Positions 19,567-28,588 of a stretch of DNA of 64,000 bases are shown here, piece after piece. The stretch lies in assembly GCA_001942185.1 (NCBI GenBank), contig MKJV01000080.1, positions 1 to 64,000 of the forward strand, read 5' to 3'. The notes beneath the pieces are model-generated. The model ran no database searches. It was not told the origin of the DNA and saw only the letters and a list, made by a program, of their open reading frames with translations. The stretch is from Pseudonocardia sp. CNS-004. GTDB lineage: Bacteria; Actinomycetota; Actinomycetes; Mycobacteriales; Pseudonocardiaceae. Each line of letters begins with the position of its first letter. Positions within the stretch are counted from its first letter, which is position 1. The translations under genes and the position numbers were made by a program.

Positions 19567-20856
19567 ATGACCGAGCGGCCGGGAACGGCGGCCCCTCCTG
19601 CGGACAACTTCCTGGCCTACCTGCGGGCGTTCGGCCCCGGGATCGTCGTGGCGCTGAGCTGGGTGGGCACCGGCGATCTGATCGACAACTCGGTGGCGGG
19701 CGGCAACTACGGCTACGCACTGCTGTGGGTGCTGCCGCTCTCGCTGGTGTTCCGGTTCGTGTTCGTGAACGCGCTGGGCAAGTACCCGCTCTACAACGTG
19801 CAGCAGGACCCGAGCATCGTGCGCGGCATCGCCAGGACGCACCCGGCCTTCGGCTGGCTGATGCTCGTCTCGTTCGTGATCTACACCCACATCCTGCTGG
19901 CGTTCACGCTCAGCGGGGTCGGCGTCTCGCTGGAAGGGCTGTTCGGCGGCCTGCCCACGTTCTGGTGGGCCGTGATCGGCGCGATCTCGGTCTTCGCCGT
20001 GACGCTCAAGGGCGCCTACCGGCTCATCGAGCGGATCTTCAAGGTGGTCCTCGCGCTCATGGTGCTGACGTTCGTGGTCGGCATCGCGCTCGTCGGCATC
20101 AACTGGGCCGAGCTGGTCAAGGGTTTCGCGTTCGAGCTACCGCCCCAGCAGGGCCTCTTCGACTCCGGCCTCGTCGCATCGAGCCTCGTGCTCGCGACGC
20201 TCGGAATGGCCAACCTGTTCTACCCGGAGTTCCTGCGTGAGAAGGGCTGGACCACCCCCGCACACCGCAAGGTGCAGCAGTACGACCTGCTCTTCGGCAC
20301 GGTCGTCGTGCTGTTCCTCGGCGTGGCGGTGTGGGCGATCGGCGCCGAGGTGCTGTTCGGGCGGCAGGGCGTGAGCGAGGCGGGCGACATCGCCGGTGCG
20401 CTGGGCACCGCGGTGGGCCCGATGGGGCCCTACATCTTCTACCTCGGCCTGCTCGGCGCCGCGTGGACGACCGTGGCCGGCTCGCTGTTCGCACTGGCCA
20501 AGATGGTGGTCGAGGCGCTGCACGTGGTTCGTCCGGCGCGTGCCGAGCGCTACTCGGGCACCCGCACCGCAGACCCCGCCTACCGCTGGGTCATCGTGTG
20601 GGGGCTGCTCGCCGTCGTCTGGTCGCTGCCGCACGCGCCCGGTTTCGTGGCGCTCGTCGTGGTGTCCCACGTGCTGACGTCGCCGTTCCTGCTCCTGATC
20701 GTGCTCGCCCTCATCGTGATGCTCAACCGGACGGACATCATGGGGCGGTACACGAACAGCTGGAAGGAGAACGCCGGTCTCGGCCTCGTCGCGGTGTTCG
20801 TCGCGATCGCGGCGGTGCAGGGTATCGGCAAGGCGGTGGGTGAGCTGTTCTCGTGA
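19567..20856 (+). CDS. Nramp-related membrane transporter
   Basis: A polytopic protein of 429 residues with about 11 hydrophobic helices and an overall Nramp/LeuT-fold layout. The first helix reads FGPGIVVALSWVGTGDLIDNSVAGG where canonical Nramp metal transporters have a DPGN motif. The helix-6 region (LVLATLGMANLFYPEF) lacks the usual MPH. The metal-site residues are thus not conserved. Together with its place at the head of a catabolic operon, this suggests uptake of an organic substrate. GAGGAG precedes the ATG at 19567. The next gene starts 16 bases later. Confidence 0.78.
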   Translation: MTERPGTAAPPADNFLAYLRAFGPGIVVALSWVGTGDLIDNSVAGGNYGYALLWVLPLSLVFRFVFVNALGKYPLYNVQQDPSIVRGIARTHPAFGWLMLVSFVIYTHILLAFTLSGVGVSLEGLFGGLPTFWWAVIGAISVFAVTLKGAYRLIERIFKVVLALMVLTFVVGIALVGINWAELVKGFAFELPPQQGLFDSGLVASSLVLATLGMANLFYPEFLREKGWTTPAHRKVQQYDLLFGTVVVLFLGVAVWAIGAEVLFGRQGVSEAGDIAGALGTAVGPMGPYIFYLGLLGAAWTTVAGSLFALAKMVVEALHVVRPARAERYSGTRTADPAYRWVIVWGLLAVVWSLPHAPGFVALVVVSHVLTSPFLLLIVLALIVMLNRTDIMGRYTNSWKENAGLGLVAVFVAIAAVQGIGKAVGELFS

Positions 20857-20872
20857 TCGAAGGGAAGTGCGC

Positions 20873-22474
20873 GTGACGACCGTCGCCGCAGCAGTTGCCG
20901 ATCTGCTCGCCGAAGCGGGTGCCCGCCGGTGCTACACGGTGCCCGGGGAGTCGTTCCTCAGCCTGATCGACCAGGTGGACCGGCACCCCGCTCTCCGGTT
21001 GGTGTCAGTGCGACACGAATCGGGTGCGGCCTTCATGGCCGATGCGGACGCCCGGCTCACCGGCGTTCCCGCGGTGGCCATGGCGAGCCGCGGGCCGGGC
21101 TCGTCGAACCTCGCGATCGGGGTGCACACCGCACACCAGGACTCGACGCCCATGATCGTGCTGCTCGGGCAGGTCGACTCCCAGCTGCGCGGTCGAGAGG
21201 CCTTCCAGGAGGTCGACCTCACCGCGTTCTACGGCCCGATCACCAAGTGGGCCGTCACGGCCGAGCGCGCCGAGGACGTTCCCGGCCTGGTGGCGGAGGG
21301 TTGGCGGATCGCGACCTCCGGCCGCCCCGGCCCGGTCGCGATCGCGATCCCGAGTGACTTCGTCGACGTCGAGCTGTCCGCTGGCCGTCGTGCCGCAACC
21401 CCCGGCGGCGGAGCCGGCACCCGTCGACGTCGAGGAGCTCGCCGGGCGCCTGCTGTCCGCCCAGCGGCCGGTCGCCATCGCCGGAGAAGGCGCCCGCCCG
21501 GCCCGCGACCTGCTCGTGGCCGTGGCCGAGCACTTCGGCGTGGGCGTCTGCACGTCGTTCCGCCGCCAGGACGCCTTCCCGGTGGACCACCCGAACTTCC
21601 TGGGCCACCTCGCGCTCGCCACCCCCGACGCACCGTGGATGCCGTGGCCGGTGCCGACCTGCTGCTCGTCGTCGGCACGCGGCTCGACGAGGTCACGACG
21701 CAGCGCTACCGGCTGCCGGCGCGGGGCAGTGAGGTCGTCCCGATCGGCCGCTACGGCACCGGCGGGATCGACGCCGATCCGGCCGACGTGCTGGCGGCAC
21801 TCGCACGCCGGGGCGGCCCGGCCCGGCCGGTGGACTGGACGTCGGTGCACGCGGCCGTCGACGCCTGGTCGACGCCTCCGACCGGGAACGCCGACGGCGG
21901 GGTGCACCCGGCCGCGGTGATCGCCGCTCTGCACCGGCACCTCCCCCACGACGGGATCGTCACCAACGACGCAGGCAACTTCGCCGCGTTCCTGCACCGC
22001 TACTGGCGCTTCCCGGCCACCACCACCCAACTGGCTCCCGTGAACGGCGCGATGGGGTACGCCGTGCCGTCGGCGGTCGCGGCCGCGGTGGCCGCCCCGG
22101 AGCGGACGGCCGTGGCGGTCGTCGGCGACGGCGGCGTCCTCATGACCGGCCAGGAGATCGAGACGGCGGTCCGGCTCGGCGCGCCGCTGGTCGTCCTCGT
22201 GCTGCAGAACGGCATGTACGGGACGATCGCGATGCACCAGGCCCGTGACCTGGGCCGTACCTCGGGCGTCGACATCGGCTCGGTCGACCTCGTGCGCTGG
22301 GCCGAAGGGCTGGGCGCCGCTGCGTACGGCGTCACGGAGGCCGGGCAGCTGGACGACGCGCTGCACCGCGCCGTCACCGGAAGGCGGCCCGCGGTGGTGG
22401 CGGTCCGCACCGACCCGGACATCATCACGCCGACGGCGACGCTCGCCGGCCTGCTCGAGCGGGTGCCGGTGTGA
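20873..22474 (+). CDS. thiamine-diphosphate-dependent enzyme (acetolactate synthase / decarboxylase superfamily), frameshifted
   Basis: ThDP enzyme, 533 residues after correction. The PYR domain has the activating Glu in SVRHESGAAFMADA. The PP domain has the ThDP motif VVGDGGVLMTGQE running to LVLQNGMYGT. The middle domain is out of frame: an extra T near 21377 (expected VELPLAVVP) and a missing base near 21630-21640 (expected VDAVAGADLLLVVGTRLDEV). Likely a 2-keto-acid decarboxylase or carboligase of the operon's pathway. GTG start after AAGGGAAG. The stop overlaps the dehydratase start (GTGA at 22471-22474). Confidence 0.85.
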   Translation: MTTVAAAVADLLAEAGARRCYTVPGESFLSLIDQVDRHPALRLVSVRHESGAAFMADADARLTGVPAVAMASRGPGSSNLAIGVHTAHQDSTPMIVLLGQVDSQLRGREAFQEVDLTAFYGPITKWAVTAERAEDVPGLVAEGWRIATSGRPGPVAIAIPSDFVDVELSAGRRAATPGGGAGTRRRRGARRAPAVRPAAGRHRRRRRPPGPRPARGRGRALRRGRLHVVPPPGRLPGGPPELPGPPRARHPRRTVDAVAGADLLLVVGTRLDEVTTQRYRLPARGSEVVPIGRYGTGGIDADPADVLAALARRGGPARPVDWTSVHAAVDAWSTPPTGNADGGVHPAAVIAALHRHLPHDGIVTNDAGNFAAFLHRYWRFPATTTQLAPVNGAMGYAVPSAVAAAVAAPERTAVAVVGDGGVLMTGQEIETAVRLGAPLVVLVLQNGMYGTIAMHQARDLGRTSGVDIGSVDLVRWAEGLGAAAYGVTEAGQLDDALHRAVTGRRPAVVAVRTDPDIITPTATLAGLLERVPV

Positions 22475-24186
22475 GGAGGGCGCCGGAGGAGCTGCGCAGC
22501 CACCGCTGGTTCGGAGCAGGCGATCTGCGCTCGTTCGGCCACCGGTCGCGGGCGCAGCAGATGGGGTACGACGCCGAGGAGTACTCCGGCCGGCCGGTGA
22601 TCGGCATCCTCAACACGTGGAGCGACCTCAACCCGTGCCACACGCATTTCCGCGAGCGGGCCGAGGAGGTCAAGCGGGGCGTGTGGCAGTCGGGCGGGTT
22701 CCCGGTGGAGCTACCGGCGATGTCGCTGTCGGAGCCGTTCCAGAAGCCGACCACGATGCTCTACCGCAACATGCTCGCGATGGAGGCCGAGGAGCTGCTG
22801 CGCTCCCACCCCGTCGACGCGCCGTGCTGATGGGCGGATGCGACAAGACCACACCGGGCCTGGTGATGGGGGCGACGAGCATGGGGCTGCCGTTCGTCTT
22901 CCTGCCGGCGGGCCCGATGCTGCCCGGTCGCTGGGGCACCGAGGTGCTCGGCAGCGGGTCGGACACGTGGAAGTACTGGGACCGCAAGCGCACCGGCGCG
23001 ATCACCGACGAGGACTGGCGCGCCATCGAGGGCGGCATCGCCCGTTCCCCCGGCCACTGCATGACGATGGGTACGGCCAGCACCATGACGGCAGCGGCGG
23101 AGGCGCTCGGGCTGACCCTGCCCGGCGCCTCGTCGGTGCCCGCGGCGTTCTCCGGCCACGCCCGGATGGCGGTGGCGACCGGACGCCGGATCGTCGACAT
23201 GGTGTGGGAGGACCTGCGTCCCGGCCAGGTGCTCACGGCTGCCGCCTTCACGAACGCCGTCACGGTGGTCATGGCGCTGGGCGGGTCGACCAACGCGGTC
23301 ATCCACCTGATCGCGATGGCCGGACGCGCCGGCGTCGAACTGTCGCTGGACGACTTCGACGCCGTGTCCCGGCGCACGCCCGTGCTCGCGAACATCCGCC
23401 CGTCCGGCGCGTACCTGATGGCCGACTTCCACGACGCGGGCGGCCTCCGGGCCCTGATGTCCGAGCTGGGCGACCTACTCGACCTCGACGCCCGCACCGT
23501 CGCCGGCACGAGCCTCGCGGAGAACATCACGGACGCGTGGTGCACGACCCCGACGTCATCCGCGGGCGCGACCGCGCGCTCGCCCCCGAGGGCGCGCTCG
23601 CCGTGCTGCGCGGGAGCCTCGCCCCCGACGGCTGCGTGCTCAAGACGTCCGCCGCGAGCCCGCACCTGCTGCAGCACTCCGGTCGCGCGGTGGTGTTCGA
23701 CGGCTACGACGACCTCGCCGCCCGCATCGATGCCGACGACCTCGACGTCGACGCGGACTCCGTGCTGGTGCTGCGCGGAGCGGGCCCGATCGGCGGCCCG
23801 GGCATGCCCGAATGGGGCCAGCTGCCGATCCCGGAGAAGCTGTTGCGCGCCGGGGTGAGCGACATGGTCCGCATCTCCGACGCCCGGATGAGCGGCACGA
23901 GCTACGGCACCTGCGTGCTGCACGTCGCTCCGGAGTCGGCGGCCGGTGGCCCGCTCGCCCTCGTCCGGGACGGCGACCCCATCCGGCTGGACGTGCCCGG
24001 CCGCCGGCTGGACCTGCTCGTACCGGACGGAGAGCTGGCGGCGCGCCACGAGGCCGGGCGCCGCCCGCCCCGCAGCAGGCCCGCGGCTACGGCGCGATGT
24101 TCGCCCGGCACGTCACGCAGGCCGACCAGGGCTGCGACTTCGACTTCCTCGGCGGGTCCGGGGCGCCGGAGCCTGCGATCCACTGA
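22471..24186 (+). CDS. IlvD/Edd-family dehydratase (sugar-acid type), frameshifted
   Basis: Iron-sulfur dehydratase that removes water from a dihydroxy acid to give a 2-keto-3-deoxy acid. The motif GILNTWSDLNPCHTHF and the cysteines of NPCH, GGCDKTTPG and GHCMTMGTAST fit the [Fe-S]-binding pattern of sugar-acid dehydratases such as L-arabinonate dehydratase. The DARMSGTSYG segment is also present. Single missing bases near 22820, 23540 and 24070 split it into four frames. Corrected length 572 is standard. Overlaps the ThDP gene by four bases and ends the catabolic operon. Confidence 0.86.
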
Positions 24187-24230
24187 CGTGCCCGTGCGGG
24201 TGACCGGGCGGGTGGAGGAAGACTGGCCGG

Positions 24231-24998
24231 GTGCCGGAGTGGATTCCCGTGTCGACGGGTGAGTCACGCGCCGACGTGTTCCGCCGCGACGACGGGACGC
24301 TCATCGCGAAGCGCGTGGGCCCGTCCGGCGTCGCCGACCTGCTCGCCGAGTGCCGGCGCATCGAGTGGCTGACCGGTACCGGCATCCCTGGTCCGTCCGT
24401 CGTGGACTGGTCGACGTCCGATGACGGCGCTCGCCTGGTGATGACGGCGGTCCCCGGCGTCGCGGCGGGTGAGCTGGACTCGGCCACGTTGCTGCGGGCC
24501 TGGCCGGCCCTCGTCGGAGTGCTGCGCCTGCTGCACGAGCTCCCGACGGCGGACTGCCCGTTCGAGCGGACACTGGCGACGATGTTCCGGATCGCGGAGG
24601 ACGTGGCGCGGCGCGACGCCGTCATCCCCGAGTTCCTCGCCGAGGACCAGCAGGGCAGGCCCCACGCCGAGCTGCTGGCGGACCTGCGTGCCCAGCTCGA
24701 CGAGCGCCTCGACCAGGAGCGCGGGGACCTCGTCGTCTGTCACGGCGACGCCTGCCTGCCGAACTTCATGGTCGACCCCGGCACCCTGGCCTGCACCGGC
24801 CTGATCGACCTCGGCCGGTTGGGTATCGCGGACCGGCACGCCGACCTCGCCCTCCTGCGGGCGAGCGCGACCGAGAGCTGGGCGGGCGACGACGGAACGC
24901 ACGCCGAGCGGTTGTTGTCCGAGCGGTACGGCGATGACCGGATCGACCCGGGCAGGCTGCGGTTCTACCACCACCTCGACCCGCTGACCTGGTCCTAG
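24231..24998 (+). CDS. APH(3'')-like aminoglycoside phosphotransferase
   Basis: Kinase-fold enzyme of 255 residues, strikingly similar in layout to streptomycin 3''-phosphotransferases. Features include FRRDDGTLIAKRV, the ALVITAIPGV-like LVMTAVPGVAAGEL, the catalytic loop VVCHGDACLPNFMVDP and GLIDLGRLGIADRHADLALL, ending LDPLTWS. The Asp of CHGD and the Asp of IDLG are the expected catalytic and metal residues. GTG start with GGAGGA 10 bases before. It lies 44 bases after the dehydratase but is functionally unrelated. Probably intrinsic streptomycin resistance; activity is inferred. Confidence 0.83.
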   Translation: MPEWIPVSTGESRADVFRRDDGTLIAKRVGPSGVADLLAECRRIEWLTGTGIPGPSVVDWSTSDDGARLVMTAVPGVAAGELDSATLLRAWPALVGVLRLLHELPTADCPFERTLATMFRIAEDVARRDAVIPEFLAEDQQGRPHAELLADLRAQLDERLDQERGDLVVCHGDACLPNFMVDPGTLACTGLIDLGRLGIADRHADLALLRASATESWAGDDGTHAERLLSERYGDDRIDPGRLRFYHHLDPLTWS

Positions 24999-25026
24999 AC
25001 CCCCCCGGCAGGGGCGGAGCGCGGGC

Positions 25027-25593
25027 TCACTCCCGGCCCGGTGTGGTGACGGGGGCGAGCGCGGCCAGGAAGTCGTCGAAGGCCTGGTCGGCTCGCGCCA
25101 CATCACCCGTGGCCTCGATGTCCATGATGAGGCCGCGGACGACGGCGAGCACCAGGGTGGCGAGTTCGGGACGGCCGATGCTCCGCATGCCGTCCTCGAA
25201 CGGCTGCAGCCAGTCGGTGGTGGCCTCGTGACGAAATCCCGGCCACAGCCGTTGCCCGGCATCCTCGCGGAGCTTGCCGAACATGCTGAGGTACGGGCGG
25301 CCGGCCGGGCCGGTCATGACCCGCCACGCCCGTCGCAGCGTGCTCAGGTAGGGCTCGTCCGGCCGTGGGGACACCAGTTCGCCGAAGAACTCGCGCTGGC
25401 GCCGCCGCGCCCGTCCCAGGGTTTCCCGCAGCAACGCGTCCCGGGTGCCGAAGTGGTAGATCAGCATCCGGGTCGAGGTGCCGGATGCCGCGGCGAACGG
25501 CTCGAGGCGGTCGGGAAGCCCGTGCGCGAGCGCGTGGTCGGCGCAGGCCTCGAGTATCCGGTCGCGGATCTCGGGCTGCTTGTGCCGTCCCAC
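25027..25593 (-). CDS. TetR-family transcriptional regulator
   Basis: A 188-residue repressor with an N-terminal helix-turn-helix. The usual recognition segment is RMLIYHFGTRDALLRETLGRA. The all-helical C-terminal domain gives no ligand clue. Divergent from the alpha/beta hydrolase at 25672, with an inverted repeat in the 78-bp gap, so it probably controls that gene and itself. Intact. Confidence 0.9.
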   Translation of the reverse strand: MGRHKQPEIRDRILEACADHALAHGLPDRLEPFAAASGTSTRMLIYHFGTRDALLRETLGRARRRQREFFGELVSPRPDEPYLSTLRRAWRVMTGPAGRPYLSMFGKLREDAGQRLWPGFRHEATTDWLQPFEDGMRSIGRPELATLVLAVVRGLIMDIEATGDVARADQAFDDFLAALAPVTTPGRE

Positions 25594-25607
25594 CGCGACA
25601 CTTTTTC

Positions 25608-25625
25608 ACGTAACTGGCGGTACGT
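25608..25625. promoter_or_regulatory. candidate TetR operator
   Basis: ACGTA-N8-TACGT inverted repeat in the divergent gap between the tetR gene and the hydrolase gene. The placement fits; binding is inferred. Confidence 0.4.
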
Positions 25626-25671
25626 CTACCGTCGACCCGAAAGGTCGCGACAGCAGATCATGGAGGAAAAG

Positions 25672-26369
25672 ATGCGTGTTGCCTTCGTGCACGGAGCGTG
25701 CGTTCGGGACGGATCGTGGTGGTGGCACCGTGCCGCCGCGGCCCTGGAGGAGCGCGGCATCGGCAGCGTCGCCCCGGCGCTGCCGAGCTGCGGCGAGGGC
25801 GACCGGCCTGCCGGACCGCGGGGCCCCGGGCTCGCCGAGGACGTCGCCTCGGTACGCGCTGTCCTGACCGAGGACGACGAGCCGACGGTGGTCGTGGCGC
25901 ACAGCTACGGCGGCATCGTCGCCGCGGAAGCGGCGGTGGGCGTCGAGACGGTGCAACACCTGGTGTTCGTGTCGAGCTACCTGCCCGAGGCCGGCGAGTC
26001 GCTGTCGACCTTCGGCGACGGCACGCCACCGCCGTTCCTGGACTTCGACCCGGACGGCGGCACGTTCGGCGCCCGCCCCGAACTGTTCGCCGAGACGTTC
26101 GCCCAGGACTGCTCACCGGACATCACCCACGCCGCGGCGACCCGCCTGGTCCGGCAGACCCTGGCCGTGACCCAGCAGCCCGTGAGGGCAGCGGCGTGGC
26201 ACGACCTACCCACGACGTACGTGCTCTGCACGAAGGACCGGGGCACCCCGGCGGCGGCGCAGCGCAGGTTCTCCCGCCGCGCGGACACACCATCGAGGTG
26301 GAAGCGGGTCACCACCCGTTCCTGTCGCAGCCGCAGAGCATCGCCGACATCATCACGAGCCTGTCGTGA
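25672..26369 (+). CDS. small alpha/beta hydrolase, frameshifted near the end
   Basis: Single-domain hydrolase of 232 residues (esterase/hydroxynitrile-lyase-like size). It has FVHGACVRDGSWWW at the start, the nucleophile elbow VVAHSYGGIVAAE, and the catalytic His in the C-terminal EAGHHPFLSQP. That His lies in the next frame because one base is missing near 26275. GGAGG at 25662-25666 selects the ATG at 25672; an ATG at 25660 is too close. Divergent from, and probably repressed by, the TetR regulator. Confidence 0.82.
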
Positions 26370-26430
26370 CCCGGTTCCCGGCGTCGGCCGGCGCAACGAG
26401 CATGATCGGCGGCTTCCGCCGGTCGGATCG

Positions 26431-26473
26431 GTGGAGATAAGGGGAATCGAACCCCTAACCCCTGCCTTGCAAA
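26431..26473 (-). repeat. tRNA-Ala 3'-half fragment, candidate att site
   Basis: This segment copies the 3' half of tRNA-Ala (anticodon loop through acceptor) at 29514-29556. From 26440 to 26473 it matches 33 of 34 bases, with 23 identical in a row. The repeats are 3083 bases apart and bracket a tyrosine integrase remnant beside the intact tRNA. That is the classic layout of an element integrated in a tRNA gene, this copy being the displaced att end. Confidence 0.7.
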
Positions 26474-26562
26474 TGTGGATCAGCCGCCCCGGACCAGCGG
26501 CATGCCGAGGTCGCAAGCGGTCCGTGCTCAGACGAGGCTGATCCGCACCGCGTGCCGTCAAC

Positions 26563-27330
26563 TCACGGCCGCGACCGCCGCGTCCACGGGCCGAGCTTGT
26601 CCGGGTTGCGGACCGCCCAGATGCGCGTGATCCGCTCGCCCGCGAGCTCGAACGCCACGACCGTCACGGTGACGCCGTCCTGGACGGCCACCAGGCCGGG
26701 GCGGCCGTTGACCGTGCGTTCCAGGATCGTCTGGCCGGCCAGCAGGCCCGCGGTGTCGACCATGTAGCGCACGATCCGCTCGGCGCCCTCGATCGGGCGG
26801 CGCATGGCCCGGGCCCGGCCGCCGCCGTCGGAGATCGCCGTGGCGCGGGGGTCGAGGAGGCCAGCTGCCGGCAGGCCGCCGGCGTGCGGCCGACGATGTC
26901 GGCCACGTCGGCGAACGGGTAGCGGAACACGTCGTGCAGGACGAACGCGACGCGCTCGGCCGGGGTCATGGACTCGAGCACGACGAGGAAGGCCATGCTG
27001 ATCGACTCGTCGAGCGTGATCCGGTCGGCCGGGTCGGCCGGGCGCCGCCGGACCACTCGACGCGGTCGGGCACCGGCCCGGGGATCCAGTCGCCCACGTA
27101 GGCCTCCCGCCGCGCCCGCGCCGAGCCGAGCAGGTCGAGGCGGATCCGGCCGGCGACCGTGGTCAGCCAGGCGGCGGGGGACGCGATCGCGTCGCGCTGT
27201 TGGCGGACTGGGCGTACCAGCGCGCGTAGGTCTCCTGCACGACGTCCTCGGCGTCGGCGAGGGAGCCGAGGAGCCGGCAGGCGAGGTTGGTCAGCCGCCG
27301 CTCGTCCGTGATCGCCTCGGTGTCCGTCAT
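26563..27330 (-). pseudogene. ECF41-type sigma factor (SigJ-like), internally deleted
   Basis: Recognisable pieces: TDERRLTNLACRLLGSLADAEDVVQETYARW (region 2), SPAAWLTTVAGRIRLDLL, then DESISMAFLVVLESMTPAERVAFVLHDVFRYPFADVADIVGRTPAACRQLA (region 4). A SnoaL-like tail follows (LLDPRATAISDGGG, GAERIVRYMVDTAGLLAGQ). Missing bases near 27188 and 27045 break the frame. In addition about 50 codons normally between CRQLA and the SnoaL domain are absent, near 26862. ECF41 sigmas pair with CMD/oxidoreductase/epimerase genes, as here. The deletion suggests a real pseudogene. Confidence 0.7.
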
Positions 27331-27407
27331 GCCACCGCCGCTCCCCCCGGTCGCCTCCACCCTTGTGCATTCGACGAGACAGCGCACCGGTTCGTGAGGG
27401 GGCGCGC

Positions 27408-27433
27408 CTCACACTCCCCTGCGCTGCGTCGTC
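27408..27433 (+). promoter_or_regulatory. candidate ECF41 promoter
   Basis: CTCACA (27408-27413), 16 bases, then CGTC (27430-27433) resembles the ECF41 consensus TGTCACA-N16-CGTC. It lies 43 bases before the CMD-like gene and in the divergent gap with the sigma gene. Confidence 0.4.
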
Positions 27434-27475
27434 GGACCGGTGGAACGGAACCCGGATCCCGAAGGGACGACCCCC

Positions 27476-27982
27476 ATGACCACGACCACGACGACCGACC
27501 AGGAAGGCCTCCGGTCGCGGCTGCCCGAGCCCACCGCGTTCGGCCCCGATCTCCTCACGATCGCCGGCGGCATGAACAAGGCCATCCGCAACGGGGCGAT
27601 CCCGCAGACGACCATCGGCCTGGTGCAGCTGCGGGCCGGGCAGATCGTCGGCAGCAGCTACCACACGATCCACAAGACCGGGAACCTCCGCAAGGCGGGC
27701 GAGACCGAGGAGCGCATCACCGCGGTGGCGTCGTGGCGGGACGCGCCCTACTACACCGACGCCGAACGGGTCGCCCTCGAGCTCGTGGAGGCCGTCCTCA
27801 CCCCGAACCCGGGCGGGGAACGCGTCCCCGACGAGCTGTTCGCCCGGGCGTCCGCCCACTACGACGAGACGGCGCTCTGGACGCTCACCCTGGTGATCGG
27901 CCAGATCTGCTTCTTCGTGCCGGTCGCCCTGATCGCCAAGCCGATCCCGGGCACGGCCCCCGGCAAGAACTACAGCAAGTAG
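27476..27982 (+). CDS. carboxymuconolactone decarboxylase (AhpD-like) family protein lacking active-site cysteines
   Basis: A 168-residue CMD-fold protein, the usual partner of ECF41 sigma factors. The family helix normally carrying C-x-x-C-x-x-x-H reads RAGQIVGSSYHTIHKTGNL, so both redox cysteines are replaced. The rest follows family pattern (EERITAVASWRDAPYYTDAERVALELVEAVL, AHYDETALWTLTLVIGQICFF). GAAGGGA eight bases before ATG 27476. An intact frame inside the decayed region. Peroxidatic activity is unlikely; role unknown. Confidence 0.8.
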   Translation: MTTTTTTDQEGLRSRLPEPTAFGPDLLTIAGGMNKAIRNGAIPQTTIGLVQLRAGQIVGSSYHTIHKTGNLRKAGETEERITAVASWRDAPYYTDAERVALELVEAVLTPNPGGERVPDELFARASAHYDETALWTLTLVIGQICFFVPVALIAKPIPGTAPGKNYSK

Positions 27983-28588
27983 CCCGCGCGGGGCAGCCTC
28001 CCCTCGGCCGCCGACCAGGCGCGCTCGTCGCCGCGGGGCTCGTAGCGGGTGGCGCGCAGGAGGGTGCGCAGCGCGGCGAGGTCGCCGTGCACCGCGCCGA
28101 GCGCCCTCGCCTGCACCAGCAGGTTGCCCAACGCCGTCGCCTCCACCGGGCCGGCGACGACCGGCAGGCCGCAGGCGTCCGCGGTGAGCTGGCACAGCAG
28201 CGCGTTGCGGGCCCCGCCGCCGACGACGTGCACGACGTCCACCTCGCGCCCGGACAGCTCGCAGGCCTGGCGGATCACCCTGCGGTGGGCGAGCGCCAGG
28301 CTCTCCAGCACGCACCGGACGGTCGCGGCGCGCCCGGCGGGCGGTTCCTGCGCGAGCCGCCGGCACGCGGCGGCGATGCGCTCCGGCATGCCGTCCGGGG
28401 CGAGGAACTCGGGGTCACCCGCGTCGACGACCGCCGCGAACGCCGGCGCCCGCCCCGCCTCGTCGAGCAGGGCGAGCAGGTCGCGTCCGGCCAGGAGCGC
28501 AGGCACTCCTGCAGCAGCCACAGGCCCATGACGTTGCGCAGGTAGCGCACCGTGCCGTCGACGCCCAGCTCGTTGGAGAACTCGCGAC
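27970..28588 (-). pseudogene. rhamnulokinase C-terminal fragment
   Basis: FGGY-kinase C-terminal half. It reads EFSNELGVDGTVRYLRNVMGLWLLQECLRSW, then LLALLDEAGRAPAF, VVHVVGGGARNALLCQLTADACGLPVVAGPVEATALGN and a proper C terminus. The N-terminal half is missing: at about 28580-28588 the sequence turns directly into integrase coding on the other strand. One base is missing near 28475. No start codon or upstream sequence remains, so this is a fragment left by a deletion. It overlaps the CMD gene stop by 13 bases. Confidence 0.75.

Noticed and set aside
19567-20856. Annotating the transporter as a Mn/Fe Nramp (MntH)
   Set aside because: The DPGN and MPH metal-binding motifs are absent and the operon context is organic-acid catabolism.
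26431-26505. A second functional tRNA-Ala gene
   Set aside because: Only the 3' half matches; there is no D-arm or 5' acceptor strand. It is a fragment.
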